The notes under the pieces were generated by a model. It did not search any database. It was not told the DNA's origin and was given only the letters and a program-made list of their open reading frames with translations. Below are positions 17,920-27,774 of a stretch of 64,000 nucleotides of DNA, one piece after another (the first letter of the stretch is position 1; each line of letters starts with the position of its first letter). The position numbers and the translations under genes were made by a program. Source of the stretch: Mycobacteriales bacterium (GTDB lineage: Bacteria > Actinomycetota > Actinomycetes > Mycobacteriales > CADCTP01). The DNA lies in NCBI GenBank assembly GCA_035995165.1, contig DASYKU010000048.1, positions 62,001 to 126,000 on the forward strand. Reading direction: 5' to 3'.

Positions 17920-18608
17920 GACGCCGGGGTGAGGACGACGCAGCAGCGGCCGGGCGCGGGCGCCAGCGCGACCTGCGGGCAGTGCGGCGTGAGGGTGGCG
18001 GCGACGCCGCCGACGAGGGCCTGGTTCATCCGGCAGACCAGGTCGGTCTGGGTCCGGGCCAGCGAGTGGAACGGGCAGTTGGCCAGCACGACCCGGCCCT
18101 CCTCGGCCCGCGGCTCGTAGCCGTGCCCGGCCAGCACCGAGGCGGCCAGCTCCAGGGCCGAGCCCGCGGACGCCGGGTGTCCCCCGGCCGAGACCGCCGC
18201 CGCGCCCAGAGCGCCGCCGTGGTCGGCGGCGAGCCGGTCCAGCGCGACCATGACCGGCTCGCCGGAGCCGGCCGAGGCGGCGATCGCGTCGGCCATGAGC
18301 CGCCCGGCCAGCTCGTACTCGCGGTCGGGCAGGGAGACGGTGATCTCCCGGTCGGCCCGCCGGTAGAGCTTGGAGGTCCGGCCGGCACCGGGTCCGCTGC
18401 GGCCGCCGACCCGCGCGTACCCGGTCTCCAGCAGGCCCTCGGCCTCCAGCCGGTCGAGGTGGAACTTGGCCTGGTGGCGGGCGATCCCGGCGCCGGCCGC
18501 GGCCTGGTCCCGGCTCACCGGCTCGACCTGGGCGCAGACGTAGAGGTAGAGCCGGCGCCGGACCGGGTCGGCCAGCGCCCCGATCCCGGCCACGTCCCGC
18601 TCCCGCAC
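17916..18608 (-). CDS. SufR-like HTH regulator with C-terminal cysteines (copy 1)
   Basis: A 230-residue repressor-like protein. An N-terminal winged helix (DPVRRRLYLYV, then DQAAAGAGIARHQAKFHLDRL) is followed by a linker and a C-terminal domain with a C-x13-C pair (NCPF...LVC) and a later CC pair. SufR uses three similarly placed cysteines for an Fe-S cluster, so redox or iron sensing is plausible but unproven. A related copy lies at 31284-31976; together they bracket the cytochrome maturation locus. It is divergent from that locus across a perfect 15-bp inverted repeat, its probable operator. Confidence 0.82.
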   Translation of the reverse strand: MRERDVAGIGALADPVRRRLYLYVCAQVEPVSRDQAAAGAGIARHQAKFHLDRLEAEGLLETGYARVGGRSGPGAGRTSKLYRRADREITVSLPDREYELAGRLMADAIAASAGSGEPVMVALDRLAADHGGALGAAAVSAGGHPASAGSALELAASVLAGHGYEPRAEEGRVVLANCPFHSLARTQTDLVCRMNQALVGGVAATLTPHCPQVALAPAPGRCCVVLTPAS

Positions 18609-18635
18609 CGGCGCCTCCTCTAAAAGAGATAGGTC

Positions 18636-18668
18636 TTGACGTTAGAGAGCCGCGCTCTCTAACGTCAA
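18636..18668. promoter_or_regulatory. Perfect 15-bp inverted repeat, probable operator of the SufR-like regulator
   Basis: TTGACGTTAGAGAGC (18636-18650) and its exact inverse (18654-18668) are separated by three bases. Each arm starts with TTGACG, a good -35 hexamer, pointing into the opposite gene, so both divergent promoters would be covered by one dimer. Weaker symmetry extends outward (TCTAAAAGAGA near 18619 against TCTCTTAGA near 18677). The half-site core CGTTAGA also occurs before the cytochrome gene and before the second regulator copy. Confidence 0.75.
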
Positions 18669-18700
18669 CGCTACCTTCTCTTAGATTCGGGAGCCACCCC

Positions 18701-19129
18701 ATGAGCGCCGATCTGCCCGACGACCTGAAGGACCCCGCCTTCCAGGCGTACGCGCTGCTGCGCAGCGTCTTCACGGTCGCGCCGATCCTGTTCGGCCTGG
18801 ACAAGTTCTTCAACGTCCTCACCGACTGGACCGCCTACCTCGCACCGTGGATCGACCGCCTCGTGCCGGGCGACGCCGCCGACGCGATGCACGTCGTCGG
18901 CGTCGTCGAGATAGCGGCCGGCGTCCTGGTCGCGGTCGCGCCGCGCATCGGCGCCTACGTCGTGGCGCTCTGGCTGGCCGGCATCATCCTCGACCTGCTC
19001 ACCCTCTCCGGCTTCTACGACGTGGCCCTGCGGGACTTCGGCCTGCTGGTCGCCGCGCTCGCCCTCGGCCGGCTGGCCCAGGCCCGCTACGTGCGCGCCG
19101 GGCACGGCGTCAAGGCCGGCGTCCGGTGA
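18701..19129 (+). CDS. DoxX-like membrane protein
   Basis: A 142-residue membrane protein with about four hydrophobic segments: near 18-35 (LLRSVFTVAPILFGLDKF), 62-80, 85-103 and 109-125. The opening R-x-x-x-x-x-x-P-x-L-F-G-x-x-K-F is the pattern seen in DoxX/DoxD-like proteins linked to thiosulfate or quinone redox chemistry, though the family is poorly understood. It is the first gene after the operator, and its stop overlaps the GTG of folE, so it belongs to the same operon. Confidence 0.75.
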   Translation: MSADLPDDLKDPAFQAYALLRSVFTVAPILFGLDKFFNVLTDWTAYLAPWIDRLVPGDAADAMHVVGVVEIAAGVLVAVAPRIGAYVVALWLAGIILDLLTLSGFYDVALRDFGLLVAALALGRLAQARYVRAGHGVKAGVR

Positions 19130-19683
19130 CGAACCTGGAGGTCGCCGCCCGCGCGGCGGAGGAGTTCCTGGAGGCCCTGGGCATCTCGACCGACGGGCCC
19201 GGGTTGCGGGACAGCCCGGCCCGGATGGCCCGGGCGTACGCGGAGATGCTCACCCCGCGCAGCTTCGAGCTGACCACCTTCCCCAACGACGAGAAGTACG
19301 ACGAGCTCGTCGTGGTCAAGGACATCCCGGTCCAGTCCCTGTGCGAGCACCACCTGCTCCCGTTCACCGGCGTCGCGCACGTCGGCTACCTGCCCGGCGA
19401 CCGGATCCTGGGGCTGTCGAAGCTCGCCCGCGTGGTCGAGCTGTTCGCGCGCCGGCCGCAGGTCCAGGAGCGGCTCACCCAGCAGGTCGCGACCTGGCTC
19501 GACGACCACCTCGTGCCGCAGGGCGTCGGCGTCGTGGTCGAGGCCGAGCACAGCTGCATGTCGTTGCGGGGCGTCCGGGCGGCGGGCGCCGTCACCCGGA
19601 CCTCCGCCCTGACCGGGACGATCCGCAGCAACCCGGCCACCCGGTCGGAGTTCCTCGCCGCGCTCCCCCGGACCGCGGCATGA
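19126..19683 (+). CDS. folE: GTP cyclohydrolase I
   Basis: A 185-residue FolE. Zn ligands are present in SLCEHHLLPF (Cys and His, near residues 68-70) and EHSCMSLRG (Cys near 141); the GTP-binding region with RDSPARMARAY and LGLSKLARVVE is conserved. It converts GTP to 7,8-dihydroneopterin triphosphate, the entry to folate and pterin cofactors. Its length is normal for the short form. Overlaps at both ends (GTGA with the DoxX gene, ATGA with the reductase) tie it to this operon. A pterin requirement in cytochrome maturation is not established, so the role here is unexplained. Confidence 0.92.
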   Translation: MTNLEVAARAAEEFLEALGISTDGPGLRDSPARMARAYAEMLTPRSFELTTFPNDEKYDELVVVKDIPVQSLCEHHLLPFTGVAHVGYLPGDRILGLSKLARVVELFARRPQVQERLTQQVATWLDDHLVPQGVGVVVEAEHSCMSLRGVRAAGAVTRTSALTGTIRSNPATRSEFLAALPRTAA

Positions 19684-20867
19684 GCGCCGGCACGGTCGTC
19701 GTCGGCGGTGGCCTGGCCGCCGCCCACACGATCTCGACGCTGCGCGACCACGGGTACGCCGACCCGATCACGCTGATCGGCGAGGAGCAGGAGCTGCCGT
19801 ACGAGCGGCCCGCGCTGTCCAAGGACTACCTGCTCGGCAAGACCGGCGAGCTGCAGGTCCACGACGCCGGCTGGTACGCCGACCACCAGGTCGACGTCCG
19901 GACCGGGGTCCGGGCCACCGCCGTCGACCGGGACGCGCACCTGGTCCGGGTCGGCTCCGAGCTGATCCCGTACGAGGACCTGGTGCTCGCGACCGGCGCC
20001 CGGCCCCGGCTGCTCCCGATCCCCGGCGCCGACCGGCCCGGCGTGCACACGCTGCGGACCCGGGCCGACAGCGACCGGCTCCGCGAGGCGCTGGACCGCG
20101 ACGAGCGCTGGGTGATCATCGGCGGCGGCTGGATCGGCCTGGAGGTCGCGGCCGCGGCGATCGCGCACGGTCGCGTGGTGACCGTGCTGGAGCACGCGTC
20201 GCTGCCGCTGCAGCGGGTGCTCGGCGACCGGCTCGGCCGCTACTTCCTCGACCTGCATCTCGGCAACGGCGTCGACCTGCGGACCGGCAGCGAGGTCCGG
20301 GCGATCGAACGGTCCGGGCCCGGCCTGCGGGTGCACGCGAGCGACGGGTCGATCGACGCCGACACGGTCGTGATGGCGGTCGGGGCCGCGCCGAACACCG
20401 AGCTCGCGGCCGGGCTGGCGGTGGACAACGGCATCGTCGTGGACCGGCAGCTGCGCACCGCCGACCCGCACGTGCTCGCCGCCGGCGACGTCGCGACCGC
20501 GGACAACACCGCGCTGGGCCGGGCATTGCGGGTGGAGCACTGGGACAACGCGATCCGCCAGGGCCGCCTCGCCGCCCGCACGATCCTCGGCACCGGCGAC
20601 GAGTACGACTGGCAGCCGTACTTCTTCACCGACCAGTACGACCTCGGCATGGAGTACGTCGGCCACGGCACCCCGGGCGATCAGGTCCTGATCCGCGGCA
20701 GCCTGCTCAGCGGCGAGTTCATCGCCTTCTGGGCCGACGGGGAGCGGATCACCGCCGCGATGAACGTCAACCTCTGGGACGTCAACTCCGAGCTGCGCGG
20801 GCTGGTCGGGCGCAGCGTCCCGGCCGCCCGCCTCACCGACATCCATGTCCCGCTCACCGACCTCTAG
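19680..20867 (+). CDS. FAD-dependent ferredoxin reductase-like oxidoreductase
   Basis: A 395-residue two-dinucleotide-fold flavoprotein. It has the FAD motif VVVGGGLAAAH near residues 6-16, YERPALSKDYL near 40, LATGARPRLLP near 103, the NAD(P)H motif IIGGGWIGLEVA near 143, and AAGDVA near 264. The domain plan is that of rubredoxin/ferredoxin reductases such as those serving P450s and Rieske oxygenases. No CxxC redox disulfide is seen, so it is not a thioredoxin reductase. It could supply electrons to the exported cytochrome chain or to reductant for CcdA; both ideas are inference. Confidence 0.88.
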   Translation: MSAGTVVVGGGLAAAHTISTLRDHGYADPITLIGEEQELPYERPALSKDYLLGKTGELQVHDAGWYADHQVDVRTGVRATAVDRDAHLVRVGSELIPYEDLVLATGARPRLLPIPGADRPGVHTLRTRADSDRLREALDRDERWVIIGGGWIGLEVAAAAIAHGRVVTVLEHASLPLQRVLGDRLGRYFLDLHLGNGVDLRTGSEVRAIERSGPGLRVHASDGSIDADTVVMAVGAAPNTELAAGLAVDNGIVVDRQLRTADPHVLAAGDVATADNTALGRALRVEHWDNAIRQGRLAARTILGTGDEYDWQPYFFTDQYDLGMEYVGHGTPGDQVLIRGSLLSGEFIAFWADGERITAAMNVNLWDVNSELRGLVGRSVPAARLTDIHVPLTDL

Positions 20868-20878
20868 CCGGGCCCGCG

Positions 20879-21607
20879 GTGTCGGCCACCGGCTTCGCGC
20901 TGGCCTTCGGCGGCGGCGTCGTCTCCTTCCTGTCCCCGTGCGTGCTGCCGCTGGTCCCGGCGTACCTGTCGCTGACCTCCGGAGTGCCCGGCCGGGTCGG
21001 GGCCGTGCGGGCCGGGGCGCTGTTCTGCGGCGGGTTCGCGGTCGTGTTCGTCCTCCTAGGACTGTCGGCGACGGCGCTGGGGTCGGTGCTGCTGCGCCAG
21101 CAGGTCCCGGTCACCCGGCTGGCCGGGGTCGCGGTCGCGGGCCTGGCGGTCGTGCTGGCCCTGCCGGCGGTCTCGGCCCGCCCGGCGGGCCGGTTCGCCG
21201 GGCGGGACCTCCGGTTCCGGCCGCGGCTGGCCCGGCTCGGGGCCTGGGGTGCGCCGGTGGCCGGGGCGGCGTTCGGGTTCGGCTGGACCCCGTGCATCGG
21301 GCCGGTCCTGGGCTCGGTCCTCGCGGTCGCGGCCGACCAGCGCCGGCTCGGCGCGGGCGTGCTGCTGCTCAGCGCGTACGCGGCCGGGCTGGCGGTGCCG
21401 TTCCTGATCGCGGCGCTGGCGCTGGACCGGTCGCTGGTCGCGTTCCGGTTCCTCCGGCGGCACTCGGCCGTGCTGGCGCTGGGATCGGCCGCGGTCCTCG
21501 GGACGTACGGGGTGCTGCTGGCCTTCGACCGGCTGGACAGCGTCACCGTGGCGCTCCAGCACGGGATGACCACGCTCGGCCTCGGCCGGCTGGTCGGACT
21601 CGGGTGA
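20879..21607 (+). CDS. ccdA: Cytochrome c biogenesis thiol transporter CcdA
   Basis: A 242-residue six-helix membrane protein. The two redox cysteines sit in FLSPCVLPLVP near residue 21 and GWTPCIGPVLG near 141, the invariant S/T-P-C motifs of CcdA/DsbD. It carries electrons from cytoplasmic thioredoxin across the membrane to reduce the apocytochrome thiols via CcmG/CcmH. GTG start, 11 bases after the reductase stop; ccmA follows seven bases downstream. Confidence 0.93.
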   Translation: MSATGFALAFGGGVVSFLSPCVLPLVPAYLSLTSGVPGRVGAVRAGALFCGGFAVVFVLLGLSATALGSVLLRQQVPVTRLAGVAVAGLAVVLALPAVSARPAGRFAGRDLRFRPRLARLGAWGAPVAGAAFGFGWTPCIGPVLGSVLAVAADQRRLGAGVLLLSAYAAGLAVPFLIAALALDRSLVAFRFLRRHSAVLALGSAAVLGTYGVLLAFDRLDSVTVALQHGMTTLGLGRLVGLG

Positions 21608-21614
21608 GCCCGTC

Positions 21615-22277
21615 GTGATCGACCCCCTCGCACGGACGACGAGCGCGGTCGGCCTGGTCCGGGTGACGCGGCTGTTCGACGGCCTGGCCGCGGTCAGCCA
21701 GATCAGCCTGGAGCTCGCCCTCGGCGAGACGGTCTGGCTGCGCGGCTCCAACGGCTCCGGCAAGTCCACGCTGCTGCGGCTGGTCGCGACCGCGATCTCC
21801 CCCACGTACGGCGGCGGCACGGTGCTCGGCCACGACCTCACCCGCGGCCGGGCCGCGATCCGCGCCGAGACGGACCTGGTCGGCCACCAGACCCGGCTCT
21901 ACGACGACCTCACCGCCGCGGAGAACCTGCGCTTCGCCGCCGACCTGCACGGCCTGGATCCCGGCGGGATCCCGGCGGCGCTGGACCGGGTCGGGCTGCA
22001 GGAGGTCGCGACGGTCCGGGCGGCCAGCTTCTCCCAGGGCATGCGGCAGCGCCTCGTGCTGGCCCGCTGCCTGCTGCGGGCGCCGCGGCTCATCCTGCTC
22101 GACGAGCCGTACGCGGGGCTGGATCCGGACGCCCGCACCGTCGTCGACGACCTGCTCGCCGGCGCCCGCGGAGCCGGCCGCACGATCGTGATCGCCAGCC
22201 ACGACCCACCCCCACCCCGGTTCGTGGACCGGACCCTGCTGATGGACGGCGGCCGGCTCTCGGGCGGGCCACCGTGA
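21615..22277 (+). CDS. ccmA: Heme exporter ATP-binding subunit CcmA
   Basis: A 220-residue ABC ATPase of CcmA size. Walker A GSNGSGKST is near residues 41-49, the signature FSQGMRQRLVLAR near 137, Walker B LILLDEPYAGLD near 158 and switch His in IASHD near 195. The Y-A-G-L-D form after Walker B is typical of CcmA. Paired with CcmB it drives release of holo-CcmE from CcmC in System I. The stop overlaps the GTG of ccmB (GTGA). Confidence 0.9.
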   Translation: MIDPLARTTSAVGLVRVTRLFDGLAAVSQISLELALGETVWLRGSNGSGKSTLLRLVATAISPTYGGGTVLGHDLTRGRAAIRAETDLVGHQTRLYDDLTAAENLRFAADLHGLDPGGIPAALDRVGLQEVATVRAASFSQGMRQRLVLARCLLRAPRLILLDEPYAGLDPDARTVVDDLLAGARGAGRTIVIASHDPPPPRFVDRTLLMDGGRLSGGPP

Positions 22278-22945
22278 CCGCCCGGGTGATCCGCGCGATC
22301 GCGGCCAAGGACCTGCGGATCGAGCTCCGCAGCCGGTCGGCGGTGAACGCGGTCCTGCCGTTCGCGGCGACGATCCTGCTCGCGCTCGGGTTCGCGCTCG
22401 GGCCCGACCGGCTGCTGCTGCAGCAGACCGCGCCCGGGCTGCTCTGGGTCGCGGCGCTGTTCGCCTCGGTCGAGCTCTGCCATCGGGCGTACCTGACCGA
22501 GGCGGCCAACGGCGCCCTGGAGGGCCTGCTGCTCGGGCCCGCCGACAAGGGAGCCGTCTTCCTCGGCAAGGCCGCGGCCGCGTTCGTCCAGCTGCTGGCG
22601 CTGTTCGTGGTCACCACCGGCATCGTGATCGTGTTGTTCGGGCTGCCGCTCGGGCCGGACCCGGCGCTGCTCGCGCTGACCGCGGTGCTGGGTGTCGCCG
22701 GGCTCAGCGCCATGGGCGCGCTGCTGGGGCTGCTCGCCGTCCAGGGGCGGACCCGGCAGGCGGCGCTGCCGGTCATCGTGCTGCCGCTGGTGACCCCGGT
22801 GATCATCGCCGCGACCCGGGCCACGGTCGCGCTCACCCAGGGCCAGTCGGCCGGCGTGGGCGGCTGGCTGGGGCTGCTCGTCGCGTTCGACGCGGCCTTC
22901 CTGGCCGCCGGCTACCTGGTCTACGGAAACCTGCTCGAAGACTGA
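22274..22945 (+). CDS. ccmB: Heme exporter membrane subunit CcmB
   Basis: A 223-residue membrane protein with six hydrophobic segments beginning near residues 25, 50, 95, 130, 157 and 195, and the CcmB-like opening AAKDLRIELRSR followed by FASVELCHRAYLTEA. The second segment carries G-A-L-E-G-L-L-L, equivalent to the D/N-G-x-L-E-x-L motif of the family. It forms the membrane half of the CcmAB transporter. An 89-base gap with a possible second promoter separates it from the cytochrome gene. Confidence 0.88.
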   Translation: MTARVIRAIAAKDLRIELRSRSAVNAVLPFAATILLALGFALGPDRLLLQQTAPGLLWVAALFASVELCHRAYLTEAANGALEGLLLGPADKGAVFLGKAAAAFVQLLALFVVTTGIVIVLFGLPLGPDPALLALTAVLGVAGLSAMGALLGLLAVQGRTRQAALPVIVLPLVTPVIIAATRATVALTQGQSAGVGGWLGLLVAFDAAFLAAGYLVYGNLLED

Positions 22946-22956
22946 CTCCCGGGCCA

Positions 22957-22991
22957 TTGACAACCCGATGGCGACCGGACACGCTCTAACG
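22957..22991 (+). promoter_or_regulatory. Candidate second promoter with shared CTCTAACG half-site
   Basis: The 89-base gap after ccmB contains TTGACA at 22957 and, 21 bases on, CTCTAACG at 22984-22991. That 8-mer is identical to part of the perfect inverted repeat at 18636-18668. Further along is TTTAGAAAG at 23008. No convincing -10 hexamer is placed at 17 bases, so promoter activity is uncertain; the shared half-site suggests control by one or both SufR-like regulators. Confidence 0.4.
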
Positions 22992-23034
22992 ACCAGATTG
23001 ACTAGCTTTAGAAAGCAGATCGAGGTGACGTGGC

Positions 23035-24399
23035 ATGGGCCGCTCGAGAAGGATCGGCGTCGCCCTGGCGGTCGCCGTGGCCGGAGCACTCACGGCAACG
23101 ATGCTGGTGGCGGTGTCGGCCGGGTTGTCCCCGGTCGCGGCCGGGCCCACCGGCGGGACGCAGAGCGTCGGATCGGGTTCGTCCGCGGTCCGGCCCATCG
23201 ACGCGCTGGTGGCGCAGGGGAAGCAGACCTTCCGGTTCGACACCTTCGGTGACCAGGCGTTCTGGGGCGACACGCTGCACCTGAACCAGGCCATCGCCGG
23301 CGCCGCCAACGGCGGGGTCGGGCCCGGGGTCAGCCCGAGGACCGCGCTGTCGGTCGGGCTCAAGGTCGACGTCGACGCGCTGCCCGGCGCGGTCCGGACG
23401 GCGATCGTGAACGGTCAGGTGAACCTGGACGACCCGGCGGTCACCCTGACCCTGCTCAAGCTCAACTCCGTGGTCGGCGTCAAGGGGATCTTCGACCGCG
23501 CCGGCAAGCTCAACGCGGTCGGCATCGAGTGCGCCCTCTGTCACTCCACAGTGGACAACTCGCTGGCCCCCGGCATCGGGCACCGGCAGGACGGCTGGGC
23601 CAACCAGGACCTGAACATCGGCGCGATCATCGGACTGTCGCCGAACCTGCAACCGGTCGCCTCGCTGCTGCACACCGACGTCCCGACCGTGCACAAGGTG
23701 CTCGACGCGTGGGGACCGGGCAAGTTCGACGCCGAGCTGTTCCTGGACGGCAAGGCTTTCCAGCCCAACGGCACCTCGGCGGCGACGCTGATCCCGCCGG
23801 CGTTCGGGCTGGCCGGCGTGAACCTGCACACCTGGACCGGCTGGGGCTCCATCCCGTACTGGAACGCGTTCGTGGCGATCCTGGAGATGCACGGGCAGGG
23901 GACGTTCTTCGACCCGCGGCTGGACAACGCCACGCAGTTCCCGATCGCGGCTGAGAACGGCTTCGGCCACATCACCGCGAAACCGGACCTGGTGAGCCCG
24001 AAACTGCCGGGCTTGCAGGCGTACCAGCTCTCGTTGAAGGCGCCGACGCCGCCGAAGGGCTCGTTCGACCCGGTGGCCGCGGCCCGCGGGAAGACGCTGT
24101 TCACCGGCCAGGCCGAATGCTCGACCTGCCACGTGGCCCCGACGTTCACCGAACCGGGCGAGAACCTGCACCCCGGCAGCCAGATCGGCATCGACAACTT
24201 CGAGGCCGACCGGTCCCCGACCCACATGTACCGGACCAGCCCGCTGGCCGGCCTGTGGACCCATCAGAAGGACGGCTTCTACCACGACGGCCGCTTCCCG
24301 GACCTGCTCTCGGTCGTCAAGCACTACGACAGCACGTTCCACCTGAAGCTGTCGGCCCGGCAACAGAGCGATCTCGTGCAGTACCTGCTCTCCCTGTAG
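23035..24399 (+). CDS. Secreted di-heme cytochrome c (cytochrome c peroxidase/MauG-like)
   Basis: A 454-residue exported protein with a signal or anchor helix near residues 8-30 and two C-x-x-C-H heme sites, CALCH near 166 and CSTCH near 361. The C-terminal part (RTSPLAGLWTHQKDGFYHDG, then VVKHYD) matches the second-heme half of bacterial di-heme peroxidases; the N-terminal half is unfamiliar. It is the only evident c-type cytochrome here and sits inside the ccm genes, so it is the likely dedicated client. Substrate and electron partners are unknown. The ATG is preceded by GAGGTGACG. Confidence 0.85.
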   Translation: MGRSRRIGVALAVAVAGALTATMLVAVSAGLSPVAAGPTGGTQSVGSGSSAVRPIDALVAQGKQTFRFDTFGDQAFWGDTLHLNQAIAGAANGGVGPGVSPRTALSVGLKVDVDALPGAVRTAIVNGQVNLDDPAVTLTLLKLNSVVGVKGIFDRAGKLNAVGIECALCHSTVDNSLAPGIGHRQDGWANQDLNIGAIIGLSPNLQPVASLLHTDVPTVHKVLDAWGPGKFDAELFLDGKAFQPNGTSAATLIPPAFGLAGVNLHTWTGWGSIPYWNAFVAILEMHGQGTFFDPRLDNATQFPIAAENGFGHITAKPDLVSPKLPGLQAYQLSLKAPTPPKGSFDPVAAARGKTLFTGQAECSTCHVAPTFTEPGENLHPGSQIGIDNFEADRSPTHMYRTSPLAGLWTHQKDGFYHDGRFPDLLSVVKHYDSTFHLKLSARQQSDLVQYLLSL

Positions 24400-24426
24400 T
24401 TCGAACCCCTTGGACAGGAGCCACCC

Positions 24427-25176
24427 ATGCGGCGCTTCTACCGCGTGCTCACCGTGCTCGGCAGCCTCCGCGCCCAGCGGATCCTGGGCTGGTCGACCCT
24501 GCTGGGTCTGCTCGCGACGACGGCGGTCGCGCTGACCGTCGTCCCCGCGGACGCCAACCAGGGCGACGTGCAACGGCTGATGTACGTGCACGTGCCGGCC
24601 GCATGGGTGGCCTTCCTGTCCTTCGGGGTGGTCTTCCTCGGCAGCGTCGCCTACCTCAGGACCGGGCGTATCCACTGGGACCGCATCGCGGTCTCCTCGG
24701 CCGAGATCGGCGTGGTGTTCTGCGCGCTGACGATCGTGCTGGGCTCGCTGTGGGGGCGCCCGGTCTGGGGCACCTGGTGGACCTGGGATCCCCGGCTCAC
24801 CACGACCGCGCTGCTGCTGCTGATCTACACCGGCTACCTCTCGCTGCGGCGGGTGGCCGACAGCCCGGCGCGCCGGGCCCGGTGGTCCGCGGTGGTCGGG
24901 GTGATCGGCTTCGTGGACGTGCCGATCGTGCACATGTCCGTGGTGTGGTGGCGGTCGCTGCACCAGGAGGCGACCGTGCTGCGGCCGGGGTCGCCGACGA
25001 TCGCGGGCAGCATGCTGGCCACGCTGCTGTTCGCGTTCCTGGTCTTCTCGGTCGCGTACGGCTATCTGATGGCGGCCCGGCTGCGGGTCGGGCGGCTGGA
25101 GGAGCGGGGCGCCGTCCCGGTCTCCACGCCGCGGGCCCGCCGTCCCGCCCCGGTGGGGGGTGTCACCGGTGCATGA
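24427..25176 (+). CDS. ccmC: Heme-handling protein CcmC
   Basis: A 249-residue protein with six membrane segments. The tryptophan-rich heme loop is present as WGTWWTWDPRLTTT near residues 117-130. Flanking heme-ligand histidines are in MYVHVPAAW near 58 and VPIVHMSVVWW near 180. CcmC presents heme to the chaperone CcmE. A Pro/Arg-rich tail follows the last helix. It starts 27 bases after the cytochrome gene behind GGACAGGAG, and overlaps ccmD by eight bases. Confidence 0.93.
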   Translation: MRRFYRVLTVLGSLRAQRILGWSTLLGLLATTAVALTVVPADANQGDVQRLMYVHVPAAWVAFLSFGVVFLGSVAYLRTGRIHWDRIAVSSAEIGVVFCALTIVLGSLWGRPVWGTWWTWDPRLTTTALLLLIYTGYLSLRRVADSPARRARWSAVVGVIGFVDVPIVHMSVVWWRSLHQEATVLRPGSPTIAGSMLATLLFAFLVFSVAYGYLMAARLRVGRLEERGAVPVSTPRARRPAPVGGVTGA

Positions 25177-25303
25177 CCTGACCTACGTGGTCGCCGGGTA
25201 CGCCGCGACCGGGGCCGCGCTCGGCGGCTACCGCTGGCGGCTGGCGGTCCGGCTGCGCCGGGCCCGCCGCTACATCGCCACGGTCAGCGGGCGAGAACGG
25301 TGA
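25169..25303 (+). CDS. ccmD: CcmD-like small membrane protein
   Basis: A 44-residue protein (GTG start), short enough to be missed by length cut-offs. It has one hydrophobic helix near residues 5-20 (TYVVAGYAATGAALGGY) followed by a strongly basic tail (RLAVRLRRARRY), the usual CcmD layout with the positive end in the cytoplasm. It overlaps ccmC by eight bases and ccmE by four (GTGA), the standard position for ccmD. CcmD stabilises the CcmC-CcmE complex and helps holo-CcmE release. Identification rests on position, size and topology rather than on strong sequence conservation. Confidence 0.8.
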   Translation: MHDLTYVVAGYAATGAALGGYRWRLAVRLRRARRYIATVSGRER

Positions 25304-25788
25304 CCCAGGAGCCGATCGCCGCGGCGGTGCCGCAGGACACGGCCCCCGCCCGCTGGCTGCACGGAGCCCGGTTGCGGCTGCTGATCGGGCTGGCCGTCAT
25401 CGTGGGCGCGCTGGTCTGGGTCACCGTGCGCGGGCTGACCGGCAGCTTCGTCTACTACCTCACCCCGACCGACGTCGTCACCCAGCACAAGGCGCATGTC
25501 GGCGAGCGGATCCGGCTCGGCGGGTACGTCGTGCCCGGCAGCGTCGGGCACACCACCAGCACGCTGACCTTCACCGTGACCGACGGCACCGACTCGGTGC
25601 CGGTCTCCGACCTCGGCTCGGTGCCGGAGCTGTTCAAGCCCGGCCAGGGGGTCGTGCTGGAAGGCGCCCTCGGCACCGACGGGCGCTTCCATTCCGACAC
25701 GCTGCTGGTCAAGCACAGCGGCGACTACCGGCCGCCGGCGCCGGGCCAGAGACCGCCGAACACCGCCGACCTGGAATCCGGGGGCTGA
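25300..25788 (+). CDS. ccmE: Cytochrome c-type heme chaperone CcmE
   Basis: A 162-residue protein with one N-terminal membrane anchor (about 27-45) and an OB-fold exported domain (VGERIRLGGYVVPGSV, FTVTDGTDSVPVSD, and GQGVVLEGAL). The heme-linking motif is KHSGDY near residue 138: His and Tyr keep the H-x-x-x-Y spacing of proteobacterial CcmE (usually HDENY), with the middle residues changed. It is therefore a His-type, not the Cys-type seen in some archaea and Desulfovibrio. It takes heme covalently from CcmC and hands it to CcmF. Confidence 0.92.
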   Translation: MTQEPIAAAVPQDTAPARWLHGARLRLLIGLAVIVGALVWVTVRGLTGSFVYYLTPTDVVTQHKAHVGERIRLGGYVVPGSVGHTTSTLTFTVTDGTDSVPVSDLGSVPELFKPGQGVVLEGALGTDGRFHSDTLLVKHSGDYRPPAPGQRPPNTADLESGG

Positions 25789-25791
25789 GCC

Positions 25792-27773
<1,982 letters not shown>

Positions 27774-27774
<1 letters not shown>

